NCBI GenBank assembly: GCA_965218775.1
Contig: CBDCLS010000005.1
Location: forward strand, 496,001 to 560,000
Reading direction: 5' to 3'
DNA: 64,000 bases
Origin: CAUZIZ01 sp965218775
Lineage (GTDB): Bacteria > Acidobacteriota > UBA6911 > RPQK01 > JAJDTT01
How positions within the stretch are numbered: the first letter of the stretch is position 1; every line of letters starts with the position of its first letter. Shown one piece after another: positions 1-8,991 of the stretch. A program made the position numbers and the translations under genes. A model generated the notes under the pieces. The model was not told the origin of the DNA. It did no database searches and saw only the letters and a program-made list of their open reading frames with translations.

Positions 1-285
1 GCGCAAATGGCAGCAGAGGCCCGAAGGGAACTCATTGCAAAACAGACCGAGGAACGAGACCTGATCGACAAACCCTCAGAGCCAAGGACGATCGACACGG
101 AAAAGAGTGGAGAATCGTTCAAGGCAAGCGAGAGTTCATCCGTCAAAGACACCTCAGGCCACGGAGCGCGTTCCTCGGAGCTCGGGCAACACAGACCCAA
201 CAACCAGCTAAACCTCGAGGCAGCTGAGGCTTTTCGGGTCCATTCGCGTCCCAGTACCGGCAGCTTGCTGGATATCGCCTACTGA
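1..285 (+). CDS. 3' end of an unrecognised protein
   Basis: The frame is open from the first base of the window and ends at TGA 283-285, so this is probably the C-terminal part of a longer gene whose start lies outside. The visible stretch is hydrophilic, rich in Glu, Lys, Ser and Arg, with no membrane segment and no domain I recognise; it looks like a disordered tail ending in LLDIAY. A short stretch near its beginning (EARRELIAKQ) closely matches AARRELIAKQ inside the linker of the vWA protein at 15531-17813, but the similarity does not visibly extend further. It could be the tail of a related protein or a chance match in low-complexity sequence. The following 240 bases hold no gene that I can see. 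Confidence 0.4.
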   Translation, partial: AQMAAEARRELIAKQTEERDLIDKPSEPRTIDTEKSGESFKASESSSVKDTSGHGARSSELGQHRPNNQLNLEAAEAFRVHSRPSTGSLLDIAY

Positions 286-526
286 GGTTGACTTACTAGT
301 ACAGCTCGCCTGGCCGTAGATCTCCTTGATTCCGTCCCCTTTTTTGACGTATCGACGTCATTTCGAATCAATCCAGCGATGTCTTGTTGATTGAGGTACA
401 CGCTTTCACGGTAGCGCTTTCGCACAATCTGTGCTAATTTCCCATCATCTGGACTGGCACCTCCAGAAAGGCGCCGATAAGCCTTAGGAACAGTCCAGGT
501 CGGGAGTGAACAAGGAGAATCTAGCT

Positions 527-799
527 ATGTCCAAGAGGATCTACGTAGGGAATCTGCCCTTCAGTGCAAGCGAAGATGAAGTGCGTGAGCTGTTCGAACC
601 GTTTGGGGCTGTCGAGTCGGTACACCTTGTGACCGATCGCGACACCGGCCGCCCGCGTGGCTTTGGATTCGTTGAGATGGAGGACGGTGGCGAGGAAGCC
701 ATCGAGTCGCTGCACGAGCGAGAAATGGGAGGTAGGAACCTTACCGTAAGCGAAGCAAAACCCCGACGTGACGACCGAGGTCCACGACGGAGCTGGTAG
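527..799 (+). CDS. RRM-type RNA-binding protein
   Basis: A 90-residue single RNA recognition motif protein of the kind common in cyanobacteria and many environmental bacteria, expected to bind single-stranded RNA in the cytoplasm. RNP2 is visible as IYVGNL near residue 4 and RNP1 as RGFGFVEM near residue 44; the aromatic residues that stack on RNA bases are present. A short basic tail (RRDDRGPRRSW) follows the domain. A GTG at 506 is in frame, but the ATG at 527 is the better start: AAGGAG sits 7-9 bases before it and the domain begins at once. Many relatives are cold-induced, but nothing here proves that. It converges with the broken zinc-ribbon gene downstream, from which it is separated by about 50 bases. 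Confidence 0.92.
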   Translation: MSKRIYVGNLPFSASEDEVRELFEPFGAVESVHLVTDRDTGRPRGFGFVEMEDGGEEAIESLHEREMGGRNLTVSEAKPRRDDRGPRRSW

Positions 800-850
800 C
801 GGCAGCCTCCCCCGGCGCACCTCCCGCTAGAACCTTTCCAAGGCTGGGAC

Positions 851-1125
851 TTAAAGAAGGACCACTGACTGCTGGCTGGGGATCTCGAACCTGCGGCGGC
901 AAAACGCGGGTTCGAACACATCAGATGTTCGTCCTCACGCACCATGTAGGAGCGGATGCGGCCGAACTGCTGCCGATCCTCTTCATTCGCGTGAGAAGGG
1001 AGCCGATCCTTTTTCTCACGGATCAGCCACCGCACTTCGAAGTCGGCCCTCTCTCGGCAGAAGGGACAGGCGAAGTTAGCCTGTTTGGTTTCGCGTCGCT
1101 CTCTGTAGAAATCTCGTTCCCGCAT
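851..1125 (-). pseudogene. Small four-cysteine zinc-ribbon protein, frameshifted
   Basis: From ATG 1125-1123 the frame encodes about 70 convincing residues with a CPFC knuckle, then a second cysteine in LMCSNP. After that the annotated frame runs on as nonsense antisense to the RRM gene. Shifting frame at the CCC run (plus-strand GGG 908-910) restores a sensible end: CSNP followed by AFCRRRFEIPSQQSVVLL and a TAA at 853-851. The repaired protein has two Cys pairs (CPFC and CSNPxFC), consistent with a small zinc ribbon of about 90 residues. One base appears to be missing; this could be a sequencing error or a real mutation. Function unknown. I read both frames by hand and trust the frameshift more than the family assignment. 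Confidence 0.7.
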
Positions 1126-1340
1126 CGTTAAATCCGATCCATATTACTGGAAAGCGACTGCCGTCGCAATTGTAGAGAGCTCTTTGGGTGCACGACAGGA
1201 AAGTGATAACGTTGGTGTAGACCGCAGAATGCCTGGGGTTGTGTTTCTCTTGTCTGACACAACAAATCGCTGTCAGACCAGCAAGATTAAGCTAAGCCAA
1301 TCCTCGAGGGGCCGCTCCAGCGGCGTCCCTGTCTAGCGCC

Positions 1341-1938
1341 CTGACCCTTGCCCTCGCCTTCCAACTTGCCTGTGCCTTTGCCTGCTCCCTTGACCTGACC
1401 TCATCCCTTCCCTGCATCCAGGCGCTTGATCAACCCGGTCAGCAGACAAACGATTTCAAGCAGGATCTGCTCCCCTGGCCTCAGATCCCCATCCGCAACC
1501 GCATTCAAACGCCGCAGAAGGTCTCATATCGCCGCACACTCCGTCGCAGAACGCCTGGCGATTCTGTAGAAGCGGGCCTTCTCCCTGGACCGGAATTCGC
1601 CGGCCCCTTCGGCGCTATTCAAACAGACTGAGATAGAAGCACGACGCAACGGGTCTGAGAGAGTCGCGTTGCCCGGGGGTAAGGGGCTGCTCAACTCGTG
1701 GGCCCGGGTCACGAAAACGCCTGCCGACTCGTAGACCTTGAAGCGCTGATGCTCGAATTCCAGGGGAGGCACTCCAGTTTTTTTTGATCTTGCCATTGTC
1801 TATCAACAACGCTCTCGGTTGGAGAAACGCGGGACCAGATTGTTTTTTGGATAAGCGGGAAGAAACCTGGACAGGCAAGAAGAAGGCAAAGGCAAAGGCA
1901 CAGGCAAGTTTGAAGGCGAAGGCAAGGGCAAGGGTGAG
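1341..1938. repeat. Low-complexity inverted repeat pair enclosing a four-helix-bundle ORF
   Basis: Left arm 1341-1383 is a pyrimidine-rich run of CCTTGCC/CCTTTGCC units. The reverse complement of 1888-1938 (GGCAAAGGCAAAGGCACAGG and following) matches it over about 45 bases with one 6-base unit of length difference. Together the arms would form a long imperfect stem with a loop of about 500 bases that contains the four-helix-bundle gene on the minus strand. A similar arm pair without an ORF lies at 59480-59597. The arrangement resembles intervening-sequence-type elements, where a helical-bundle protein gene sits in the loop of a stem. Confidence 0.7.
1401..1796 (-). pseudogene. Four-helix bundle protein (S23/IVP family) with in-frame stop
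   Basis: Starting at ATG 1796-1794 the frame reads as a typical member of the 23S rRNA intervening-sequence / Avd-like four-helix-bundle family, with LRRASISVCLNSAEGAGEF and KARFYRIARRSATECAAI signatures. A TGA at 1526-1524 interrupts it after residue 90, but the same frame continues beyond as DLLRRLNAVADG and LLEIVCLLTGLIKRL to a TGA at 1403-1401, which is the expected last helix. With the stop read through, the protein would be about 131 residues, the usual family length. No partner gene is adjacent. The family has no enzymatic motif; relatives are found in rRNA intervening sequences and in diversity-generating retroelements, but no reverse transcriptase is visible here. It is bracketed by inverted repeats (1341-1938). 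Confidence 0.8.
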
Positions 1939-2055
1939 GCGCTCAACACGCACCAAGCGGCCTCTACGAGAAAGGCAGCGTCGAGGCGCTCGTTGAGGTC
2001 AATCCACAGACACTTACCGTCTCGTCACTTTTTTGTCGTGCACCCGAGCTCTTTC

Positions 2056-5000
2056 TCAGATCCCTAGGAGCCATCCCTCGGCTTCTCTGCCGGTAATCTG
2101 TGCGAGCGCAAGCAGATACCATCGAACCTGGCGCTCGTAGCGAGCCCGTTTGGATTCGAGATCTGCATCGGTCTTGAAGTCCAGGACAACCCAGTGGTTG
2201 CTGTGGTCGACAAAGGCAAGGTCGATTGTTCCTTCCAGCAGCTGGCCCTCCTCCACCTTCAGCGAGACCGGCAGCTCCCGATAACACTGCGCCGAGGAGG
2301 CTGCCTGCTGCAGCAGCGGATGTGCGAGAGCGGAACCGACCGCCTTCGCAGCCGCTTGCTCCTCTTTTGACCCGGCTTCGAGGACTCGCGCATGAAGCCG
2401 AGCCACACGGCCTATCTGGGTCTCATCTGCTTCCAGGTCAACGTCTCTCAAAATGGTGTGGACCAAGGTCCCAAAGCGCGCCCCCGTGGGCCGGGAGTCG
2501 GGTTTTGACAAGATGGCTACCTTGATTTCTCCAATCTCTGGAGGCTTTCGTAAGGAAGGTGCCTGGGTGACGGTGAAAACCTCACACAGGGGCTGGGCCC
2601 CAACTTCGAGAGTACGCGCCCGCCGTTCACTCCAGCGACGATATTCCTCCATACCCTTCTGGGCAGCTTCCCCACCCACATCCTCGGTGAGGATCCTTTC
2701 CTGCTGTAAACCGAAATTGGGTTGAACACCCAGGTTGAGAACCGCCGGATCCCACCACACCACCGAGTGGTCTCCGACTTCGGGACGGTGAAGTCCAGGG
2801 CGAACCGAGGACTCGGAAAGTCCGTCGAACCGCATCGGACGATCCAGAACGCTTGCCTCTCCAAAGACGGGACAACCCAGCGCATCTGCAGATCCACGCC
2901 AGTTCTCCTGGCTGGGATAGATCGCCTTGTTCAGGGGTTCCAGCCACCCAGCCCGGGCACCATCACCCAATGCGGGAAGCACCAGCAAATCCCGGGCCCG
3001 AGTAGCGGCTACGTAGGCAACCCGAACCCCCTCGGCACGATCTCGAAGGCGCTCCTCCTCCTCGTGGTCAATCAGCTCCCAGGGAGCACATCCCATCAAG
3101 GTGAAGGCCGCCATCCCCTGCCTCGGATTGACGTATTTGTCCGGGTGGGCAGACGCCAACTTGGCCGTCAGGTCGGCAAGTACGACCACTGGGAACTCCA
3201 GGCCCTTAGCGGAGTGGACTGTCATCAAGTGGACGCCGTCGACACCCTCTTCCAGAACCGCAGCCTGGGACGCCCCCGGCTTTGCAGCTTCGGAATCCAG
3301 AAACTCCACGAAGGCACGAAAGGAGATACCCCCACCCGCCTCAAATTTACGAGCCAGGTCGCAGATCCGCTGGACATTGGCCAGGACCTGATGGCCCGCC
3401 GGTCTCAGGGCGAAACCCGCGTGAGATCGGGTGCTAGAGAGGAGCTCGTTGACGGTTTCGACAATCGGTCTTCGGTTCCGTTTCCGATGCAGTCGCGCCA
3501 AGATTCCCAGGCTTTCTGCCACCGGGCTCAGATCGGCCTCCAGATTCTCGGGGATTGAGCGAAAAGGGTACAGAGAGCCAAATTCATCCCGAAAGCGCAA
3601 CAACAAGGCATCTCGAACCCAGAAAAGAGAGCCTCTCAACGTCGCATAGACCGAGAGCTCATCGTCCGGCCACTCGATGGCAGTCAGGGCGGCCCTCAGG
3701 GTCTCGACTTCCTCCCGCTGGTGAAACGACCTGGATCCGACCAGGACGTGGGGTACTCCTCGTACCTCGAGGGAGCGGGTGTAATCTCGAGTGACATCGC
3801 TTCCCCAGGACACGAAGCGCCGAAAAAGAATGCAGATGTGGCGAGGGGCCAAGGGCAGTCGATCTCCCGAATGTTCCGGATCATCAATCGTCCACCCACT
3901 CTGGTTCAGCATCCAATCGACCAGGGCTCCCGTGGCATCGGGTAAACACGCCTCAATCGCGGAATTCGTCAGATTCCCGAAGCTGCTGTAGGGACGTGGC
4001 GGAGGCAGCACCAGCATACTGGGCTGCCCCTCTTGCTCGGTTCGCGAGTGTTCGAGAGCGACATAATCTGGCTGCCCGATCCGACGATCATCCTTCATTT
4101 CGGGAGCAAAAGAAGCGTTGACGAGCTCCTGGATGGCAGGGCTGGAGCGAAAACTCCTTTTCAGATGGACCAGCCTTACTCCTCCTTCTTGCAGCGCCTC
4201 CCGGATCTGCTGATAAAGCTGCACATCCGCCCTACGGAAACGGTAAATGGATTGTTTGGGATCTCCCACCAGGAAGAGCTTCCCGGCCTTGGGCCTTACC
4301 CTCAGCCAATCTGTCTCCTCGGGATCATCGGCTGATAGCAGAAGCAAGATCTCCGCCTGAAGTGGATCCGTATCCTGAAACTCATCTACGAAGATGTGAG
4401 TGAACCGCTGCTGAAAATAGGCGCGGATTGTGGAGTTGTCCCGAATCAGGTCGCGGGTGTAGATCAGCAGATCGACGAAATCGAGTTTACCCGACTTCCG
4501 CTTCAGCTCTTCATAGCGTTGAGCTACCTCCTGAAACTCGGCCTGGAGCAGGGCGGCGAGGTCAGCATCGGCCTGGCGCTTGAATGCTTCCAACTCGGCA
4601 GTGAGTCTATCTCGCGCCTCCAGAACTACCTTACGAGGGAAGTCCGGAGCGAAGTCTCCCCGTCCCTTCTTTTTGTTCTGGTACCTGTTGAGATCCCGCT
4701 GCAGCTGGATCAGGAGTCCTTCGAGACGCTCGTAGGACCTCGATCCCTCCTGTTCGGCCCGCCGGGTCCAGGTGGCAAGGTCTCGAACCGGCCGAAGCCC
4801 CTTCCGCAGATCGTCTCTCCAATTCCGACAGCGCTCACTCATCTCGGAGAGATCCCGAACACCCCTCAGGAGGGCATCGATCTGGGCCTCACGCTGGAAA
4901 GATTCACGACGCCAGGCCTGGGGAAAGTCTCGCCACTCGACCAGCTTCCAGGCGCCTGCTTTGATCTGCCCCAGGGGAGAGCTGCCACCGAAGTTCTGGC

Positions 5001-5490
5001 GCACCATGGAACGATTCAGAGCTCGCCGCAGGCCGGTTGGAGGATCAGCGAGCTTTTCTTCAATCCAGCGATTGAAGGCGCGATCGAAGAGAGCTGGGGC
5101 CTCGTCTTCGGCCAGCTCCTCGAATGAAGGGTCTACGTTTGCTTCTACGGGACGCTCGCGGAGAAGATCACCACAAAAAGAATGAATCGTGCCGATCCGG
5201 GCCTCTTCCAACTGGGTGATGGATCGCTCCAGGTTCTCGAGGTCATCCTTGCCAACGGTCCGGCTGCGCTCCTGATCCAGGGCTTCACGCAAGCGCAGCT
5301 TCAACTCGCCGGCCGCCTTCCGGGTAAAAGTGACCGCCACGATCTGCTCGACCCTGGCCCGTCCGCTCCGAAGAACAGAGACCAAGCGCCGCACCAGCTC
5401 CGAGGTCTTTCCCGTTCCGGCAGCCGCCTCCACGATCAGGCTCTCGTCGAGCGATTCTCGAATGATGGTGCGGGCATCGGAATCATTCAC
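2056..5490 (-). CDS. addA: AddA-like UvrD-family helicase-nuclease
   Basis: A large superfamily 1A helicase with a C-terminal nuclease, the RecB/AddA-like half of a double-strand-break processing enzyme. Walker A AAAGTGKT lies near residue 22; FVDEFQDTDPLQ (motif II), VGDPKQSIYRFRRAD (motif III) and VAYVAATRARDLL (motif VI) follow in order. The last 150 residues carry a PD-(D/E)xK nuclease: GTIDLAF, then VVLDFKTD and YERQVRWY. The frame opens at 5547, but its first ten residues are encoded by a GCAGGTCGC-type repeat; GTG 5490 gives the family's usual N-terminus (DSDARTIIRE...). It follows addB on the same strand with about 180 bases between. Partner: the AddB-like protein. No Chi-recognition assignment is possible from sequence alone. 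Confidence 0.9.
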   Translation of the reverse strand: MNDSDARTIIRESLDESLIVEAAAGTGKTSELVRRLVSVLRSGRARVEQIVAVTFTRKAAGELKLRLREALDQERSRTVGKDDLENLERSITQLEEARIGTIHSFCGDLLRERPVEANVDPSFEELAEDEAPALFDRAFNRWIEEKLADPPTGLRRALNRSMVRQNFGGSSPLGQIKAGAWKLVEWRDFPQAWRRESFQREAQIDALLRGVRDLSEMSERCRNWRDDLRKGLRPVRDLATWTRRAEQEGSRSYERLEGLLIQLQRDLNRYQNKKKGRGDFAPDFPRKVVLEARDRLTAELEAFKRQADADLAALLQAEFQEVAQRYEELKRKSGKLDFVDLLIYTRDLIRDNSTIRAYFQQRFTHIFVDEFQDTDPLQAEILLLLSADDPEETDWLRVRPKAGKLFLVGDPKQSIYRFRRADVQLYQQIREALQEGGVRLVHLKRSFRSSPAIQELVNASFAPEMKDDRRIGQPDYVALEHSRTEQEGQPSMLVLPPPRPYSSFGNLTNSAIEACLPDATGALVDWMLNQSGWTIDDPEHSGDRLPLAPRHICILFRRFVSWGSDVTRDYTRSLEVRGVPHVLVGSRSFHQREEVETLRAALTAIEWPDDELSVYATLRGSLFWVRDALLLRFRDEFGSLYPFRSIPENLEADLSPVAESLGILARLHRKRNRRPIVETVNELLSSTRSHAGFALRPAGHQVLANVQRICDLARKFEAGGGISFRAFVEFLDSEAAKPGASQAAVLEEGVDGVHLMTVHSAKGLEFPVVVLADLTAKLASAHPDKYVNPRQGMAAFTLMGCAPWELIDHEEEERLRDRAEGVRVAYVAATRARDLLVLPALGDGARAGWLEPLNKAIYPSQENWRGSADALGCPVFGEASVLDRPMRFDGLSESSVRPGLHRPEVGDHSVVWWDPAVLNLGVQPNFGLQQERILTEDVGGEAAQKGMEEYRRWSERRARTLEVGAQPLCEVFTVTQAPSLRKPPEIGEIKVAILSKPDSRPTGARFGTLVHTILRDVDLEADETQIGRVARLHARVLEAGSKEEQAAAKAVGSALAHPLLQQAASSAQCYRELPVSLKVEEGQLLEGTIDLAFVDHSNHWVVLDFKTDADLESKRARYERQVRWYLLALAQITGREAEGWLLGI

Positions 5491-5516
5491 GACATCACCA
5501 TGATCCGCATAGACAC

Positions 5517-5675
5517 AAGGTCGCAAGTCGCAGGTCGCACGTCTCACGTCTCAGGTCCTGCTTTTCTGGAGCCAGCAGGGTCGGTAACGCCTCGACCAGA
5601 GCAAGCTCACTGAGTTTCTCTTGAGCAATAGCATGCCTCGTGAGAATCGACGCGCGACCTGCGACCTGCGATTTC
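5517..5675. repeat. GCAGGTCGC-type inverted repeats between addB and addA
   Basis: At 5520-5562 the plus strand carries GTCGCAAGTCGCAGGTCGCA and related GTCTCACGTCTCAGGTC units. At 5648-5672 the complementary units GCGCGACCTGCGACCTGCGA appear. The two blocks are inverted relative to each other and about 85 bases apart, and could fold into a stem in the addB-addA intergenic RNA. Short GCAGGTC units of this kind occur as dispersed repeats in many environmental genomes. The block adds an artificial extension to the addA reading frame. Confidence 0.6.
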
Positions 5676-8600
5676 ATGGAATTCTCCGAATCTCCTCCAA
5701 CTCCTCCAGCGATTCCCTCCGCTTCCTGTCAACGCGAAGTTCCTCGTAGGGGCCACATACCAATTGGTAGTCACAGTATTGGCACGCCTTTTCGCGGGGG
5801 GCGGCCGGTAGAAACGCCGACTTGATACCGCCATCGATGGTCTCCACCACCTGTCGGATCCTCGATCGACTTTCTTTTGTCAACGGGATCGACACCTGTT
5901 GAAAGTCTCCCCGCTGCGTGCAGTAGAAAAGACGGCCCTCTTCGACAGGGAGTCCCAGCAGTTGTTCGGCCGCCAGACCATAGAGCAGGGGCTGAAGAAT
6001 CTCCCCCTTTCCAACAAAGTCGGGTCGGGGCCAGGGAGCACGCCCCGTCTTGTGATCCGTCACCCTGAGCAGCGACTGTTCCTGGTGCTTCTCCACCAGA
6101 TCGATAACACCTCGGAAATGACGCCCACTGAGCAGGATGGCCTCCTGCTCACTGCTTTCAGGATCCCGATCTGCCTCCCGGGGCAAGCCAAAGGAGTATT
6201 CGAAATGAATCGGTTTCCATTGTTGGTCGGCTTGACAGACCTCACGGACCCAGACACGTAAATCCACTCGGATTTCCTCTATCTCGCTCTCCCAGACCTG
6301 CAAAATAGCGGGTGCCAACTCGTCTCGATACCTGGAGGCAATCTGATCGAGGACGCCGTCTGCGGTGTCGATGATCTCTTCGACGCTATCCGGTCGCATC
6401 GGAAGCAGACCGGCTTCCTGGAGTCTTCGAAAAAGCTGAAACTGGGCGGCATGAAAGAGACTGCCGCGAGTCAGGGGGTCCAGCTGTTCGATTGCAGCGA
6501 TTTCCTCTCTGGGATGTAGACGTTGGATGGCATAGAGGAAGAAGCGATAGGGGCAGGCCGAAAAGGACTGCATCGCGGTGGGGGAATAGCTGCGGCTATC
6601 CATCCCGTGCTTGGCAAGGATCTGTCGCAGCTTCTCGTCTTTGCCGGCCACAATGCCGTCGTCGTCCGACCACTCTGGTCTCCAGCGTTTGTAACGAGCC
6701 CTCAGAGATCGTGCTAGGCAAGGGTTGACATTCAGCAGATAGCGTCCTCGTCCGGTGATGTCCGACTCCGGTTGATGCAGTAGTGGATCCAAGGTGGCCA
6801 GATCGAACTCGGCATCATCCACGGCGGCACTGGTATCCTTGGGCGCGGGCCACCCCAAGCGGGTGCTGAAGGCTTGAGCAGCGCGCTTCTCCAGGCTCTT
6901 GAGATCGGGGAGCTGACCTTCGGCCGCCCGCAGCAGTTCGAGTGCATACAGGGAGGGGACTCGAGCCCTCCCCTGAACGACATCCATCCGTGGGTAGGAC
7001 GCCACCAACCGCAGCGAAGCGGCTGCCACCGCAGTCCGCAGCAACAGCCTCTCCTCGTCAGACTTTCCGTGCCGAGTGATCAGCTCGCCAGAGACCTGTT
7101 GTCGATATTCATCGAGCAGCAGTGGATCTTCCAAGATCTTGCCTGGGAAGATCCCCTCCGCCAGACCGGGCACAAAGACAATTTGAAAGGATCGCGCCTG
7201 AGCCTCTGCAAGAGTTCCTACAAAAACGCGTCCGTAATGCCTTTCGGGAGGCTCTGGCCGCAGCCGAGTCAAGCGTTCATTCAGCACCTGTTGCACTTCG
7301 GAGAGTCCCACCGGACCCACCTTCCCCATCGGCTCCAGTTCCGCCAACACGCTCAGGATAGATTCAGGTGATCGCAAAGCGGTGGAGCTCAGTTGGCGCA
7401 GTGCATGCAGCCAATCGCTCCAGCGCGCCTGTTCCGGCAACCCATCTAGAAGCTCGATCAAAGGAAGCGAGAAGGCCCTGAGATTCTGCAGCCGCTCGAG
7501 CTGCTTCTCCAGACTCTGCCTTCTCCCGTCTTCTTCTTCGATTTCCTCACACTTGAGCCGAAGCTCCGCCTCCAAACCGGAAAGCCTTCGAGCCCATCGC
7601 TCCTTTCCCCCGATGACGGCCGCATCCACCAAGAGCTTCTCCCAGTGAAGTGGAGTCCTCAATGTCCCTGCCACTACGGAAGACTCTACAATCCGGTTCT
7701 CCCTGGCTTCATCACCGTCCGGAACGCCCGCTTCTGGTTCCACCAGGGATTTGAAGACCATCTGCAACTCATTACTTGGCTCAACCCAGGGAACCTGCGC
7801 CTTCGGAGGCTCTCCCGACTCATCCACTGGGGGAACCTGTCCTAGAGAGAGATACTCGGCGAAACGAGAAGCGGAAACGCCCTCGGAAGCACAGGAGAGA
7901 AGGCTCAATAAGGCCCTTCCCGCGGGATCCGGCCGTGTTGCTCCCTGGCTGAAGTACCCAGGAATCCCGGCGCTCTTGAAAGCGTCCTCAAGCTGCGACT
8001 GATAGACGTTCGGATTGCGTACCAGCACCGCCACACGATCGAAAGCGATTCCCCCTTTTGCAGCTTGAAGGATCCTCCGAGAAATCTCGATGCACTCCCG
8101 GCCCTCTCCGGGTGCCGAAAAGAGCTCGAAACTGGAGTCGGACTTCCCGCCTTGAATCGTGCCCGGTCTGAAAAGATCTTCGCGAATCCTATCGAGGGCT
8201 TTTCCACTCCCTCCGTCGTCGTCTCGATCCAGCATATGACTCTCGAGCCCCAGCACCTCACAAAGGCCGTCTTGACCCTCCTGATCGCCTTCGGTCACCG
8301 TGGCAAGCACAGCTGGGGCTCTTGCCGATAGCGCCCGGTAGAAATCCTTCTCGACTATAGAGCGGGGAGGCACGTCGAGCAGCAGCAGTGGAAGACCCAG
8401 CAAATTGGCCTTGCCCTCGTCGACTGTTTCCTTCGCCAGCTGGAACAGCGTCGCGACATCGGCGAGTGACTGGGTCTCGAGTTCCTCTTCGAAAAAGGAG
8501 AGGAGTAGCTCCAGGTCCCTACCCGGCTTGCCCGAAGCGGAGAGACTCTCGGGAGACACCCTGGCCAGCCTCAGTTCCAAGAGAGTCGATGCAAGCGCCC

Positions 8601-8955
8601 TGGGAAATCCCGGCATCTCGCAAACAGGTCCGAAATAAGAGAGAGCCCCCTCGCTCAAGCTCCGAAAAACACACCGGGCAGCCAACGCCTCCAGACCCAG
8701 GCGGCTCAGCGGAGCGAGGTCGCGCAGCGCCAGGCTCTGGGTCGCCATCGTCACGGCCAGTTCGGCTGCTCTGAATCGATGCATGCCGAACAAACCCTGC
8801 TGCTTCAGACAAAGACGCCAGGCGAAATCGTCCGCCGCATGTCGGGTAGGCGCCAACACCAGCACCTCCGTTCCTTCGGCCAGTTCAGACAGCCATTCTT
8901 CGGCTGCTTGCAGTTTGTTGTCGTTGACGGCAGAGATAAGGATTCGTGCTGACAT
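5674..8955 (-). CDS. addB: AddB-like PD-(D/E)xK nuclease / inactivated helicase
   Basis: A 1093-residue partner of the adjacent AddA-like helicase. The N-terminal region has a helicase-like fold signature (VLVLAPTRHAADDF) but no intact Walker A, as in the AddB/AdnA type that lost ATPase activity. The C-terminal part is a nuclease of the RecB/Cas4 kind: FSACPYRFFLYAIQRL, then RGVIDLVEK and VTDHKTG, and finally the CQYCDYQLVCG cluster. The upstream cysteine plus three C-terminal cysteines form the expected four ligands of a [4Fe-4S] cluster. ATG 8955 gives MSARILISAV, a normal start. The gene lies just downstream of tsaD (36 bases) and upstream of addA, so these probably share a transcript. Expected role: processing DNA ends for RecA-mediated recombination. 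Confidence 0.88.
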   Translation of the reverse strand: MSARILISAVNDNKLQAAEEWLSELAEGTEVLVLAPTRHAADDFAWRLCLKQQGLFGMHRFRAAELAVTMATQSLALRDLAPLSRLGLEALAARCVFRSLSEGALSYFGPVCEMPGFPRALASTLLELRLARVSPESLSASGKPGRDLELLLSFFEEELETQSLADVATLFQLAKETVDEGKANLLGLPLLLLDVPPRSIVEKDFYRALSARAPAVLATVTEGDQEGQDGLCEVLGLESHMLDRDDDGGSGKALDRIREDLFRPGTIQGGKSDSSFELFSAPGEGRECIEISRRILQAAKGGIAFDRVAVLVRNPNVYQSQLEDAFKSAGIPGYFSQGATRPDPAGRALLSLLSCASEGVSASRFAEYLSLGQVPPVDESGEPPKAQVPWVEPSNELQMVFKSLVEPEAGVPDGDEARENRIVESSVVAGTLRTPLHWEKLLVDAAVIGGKERWARRLSGLEAELRLKCEEIEEEDGRRQSLEKQLERLQNLRAFSLPLIELLDGLPEQARWSDWLHALRQLSSTALRSPESILSVLAELEPMGKVGPVGLSEVQQVLNERLTRLRPEPPERHYGRVFVGTLAEAQARSFQIVFVPGLAEGIFPGKILEDPLLLDEYRQQVSGELITRHGKSDEERLLLRTAVAAASLRLVASYPRMDVVQGRARVPSLYALELLRAAEGQLPDLKSLEKRAAQAFSTRLGWPAPKDTSAAVDDAEFDLATLDPLLHQPESDITGRGRYLLNVNPCLARSLRARYKRWRPEWSDDDGIVAGKDEKLRQILAKHGMDSRSYSPTAMQSFSACPYRFFLYAIQRLHPREEIAAIEQLDPLTRGSLFHAAQFQLFRRLQEAGLLPMRPDSVEEIIDTADGVLDQIASRYRDELAPAILQVWESEIEEIRVDLRVWVREVCQADQQWKPIHFEYSFGLPREADRDPESSEQEAILLSGRHFRGVIDLVEKHQEQSLLRVTDHKTGRAPWPRPDFVGKGEILQPLLYGLAAEQLLGLPVEEGRLFYCTQRGDFQQVSIPLTKESRSRIRQVVETIDGGIKSAFLPAAPREKACQYCDYQLVCGPYEELRVDRKRRESLEELEEIRRIP

Positions 8956-8991
8956 CGATCCGAACTGTAGCGTCCGGTCTCCAGGACAGTA

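Noticed and set aside
541..850. Continuation of the zinc-ribbon frame to 541 on the minus strand
   Set aside because: It is antisense to the RRM gene and low-complexity; the natural end is TAA 853-851 in the shifted frame.
860..925. tRNA-like GCGGGTTCGAACACATC sequence
   Set aside because: No T-arm or acceptor pairing is possible, and the bases are explained by the frameshifted zinc-ribbon gene on the minus strand.
2722..3558. 278-residue plus-strand frame within addA
   Set aside because: Antisense shadow of a clearly conserved helicase; no domain and no ribosome binding site.
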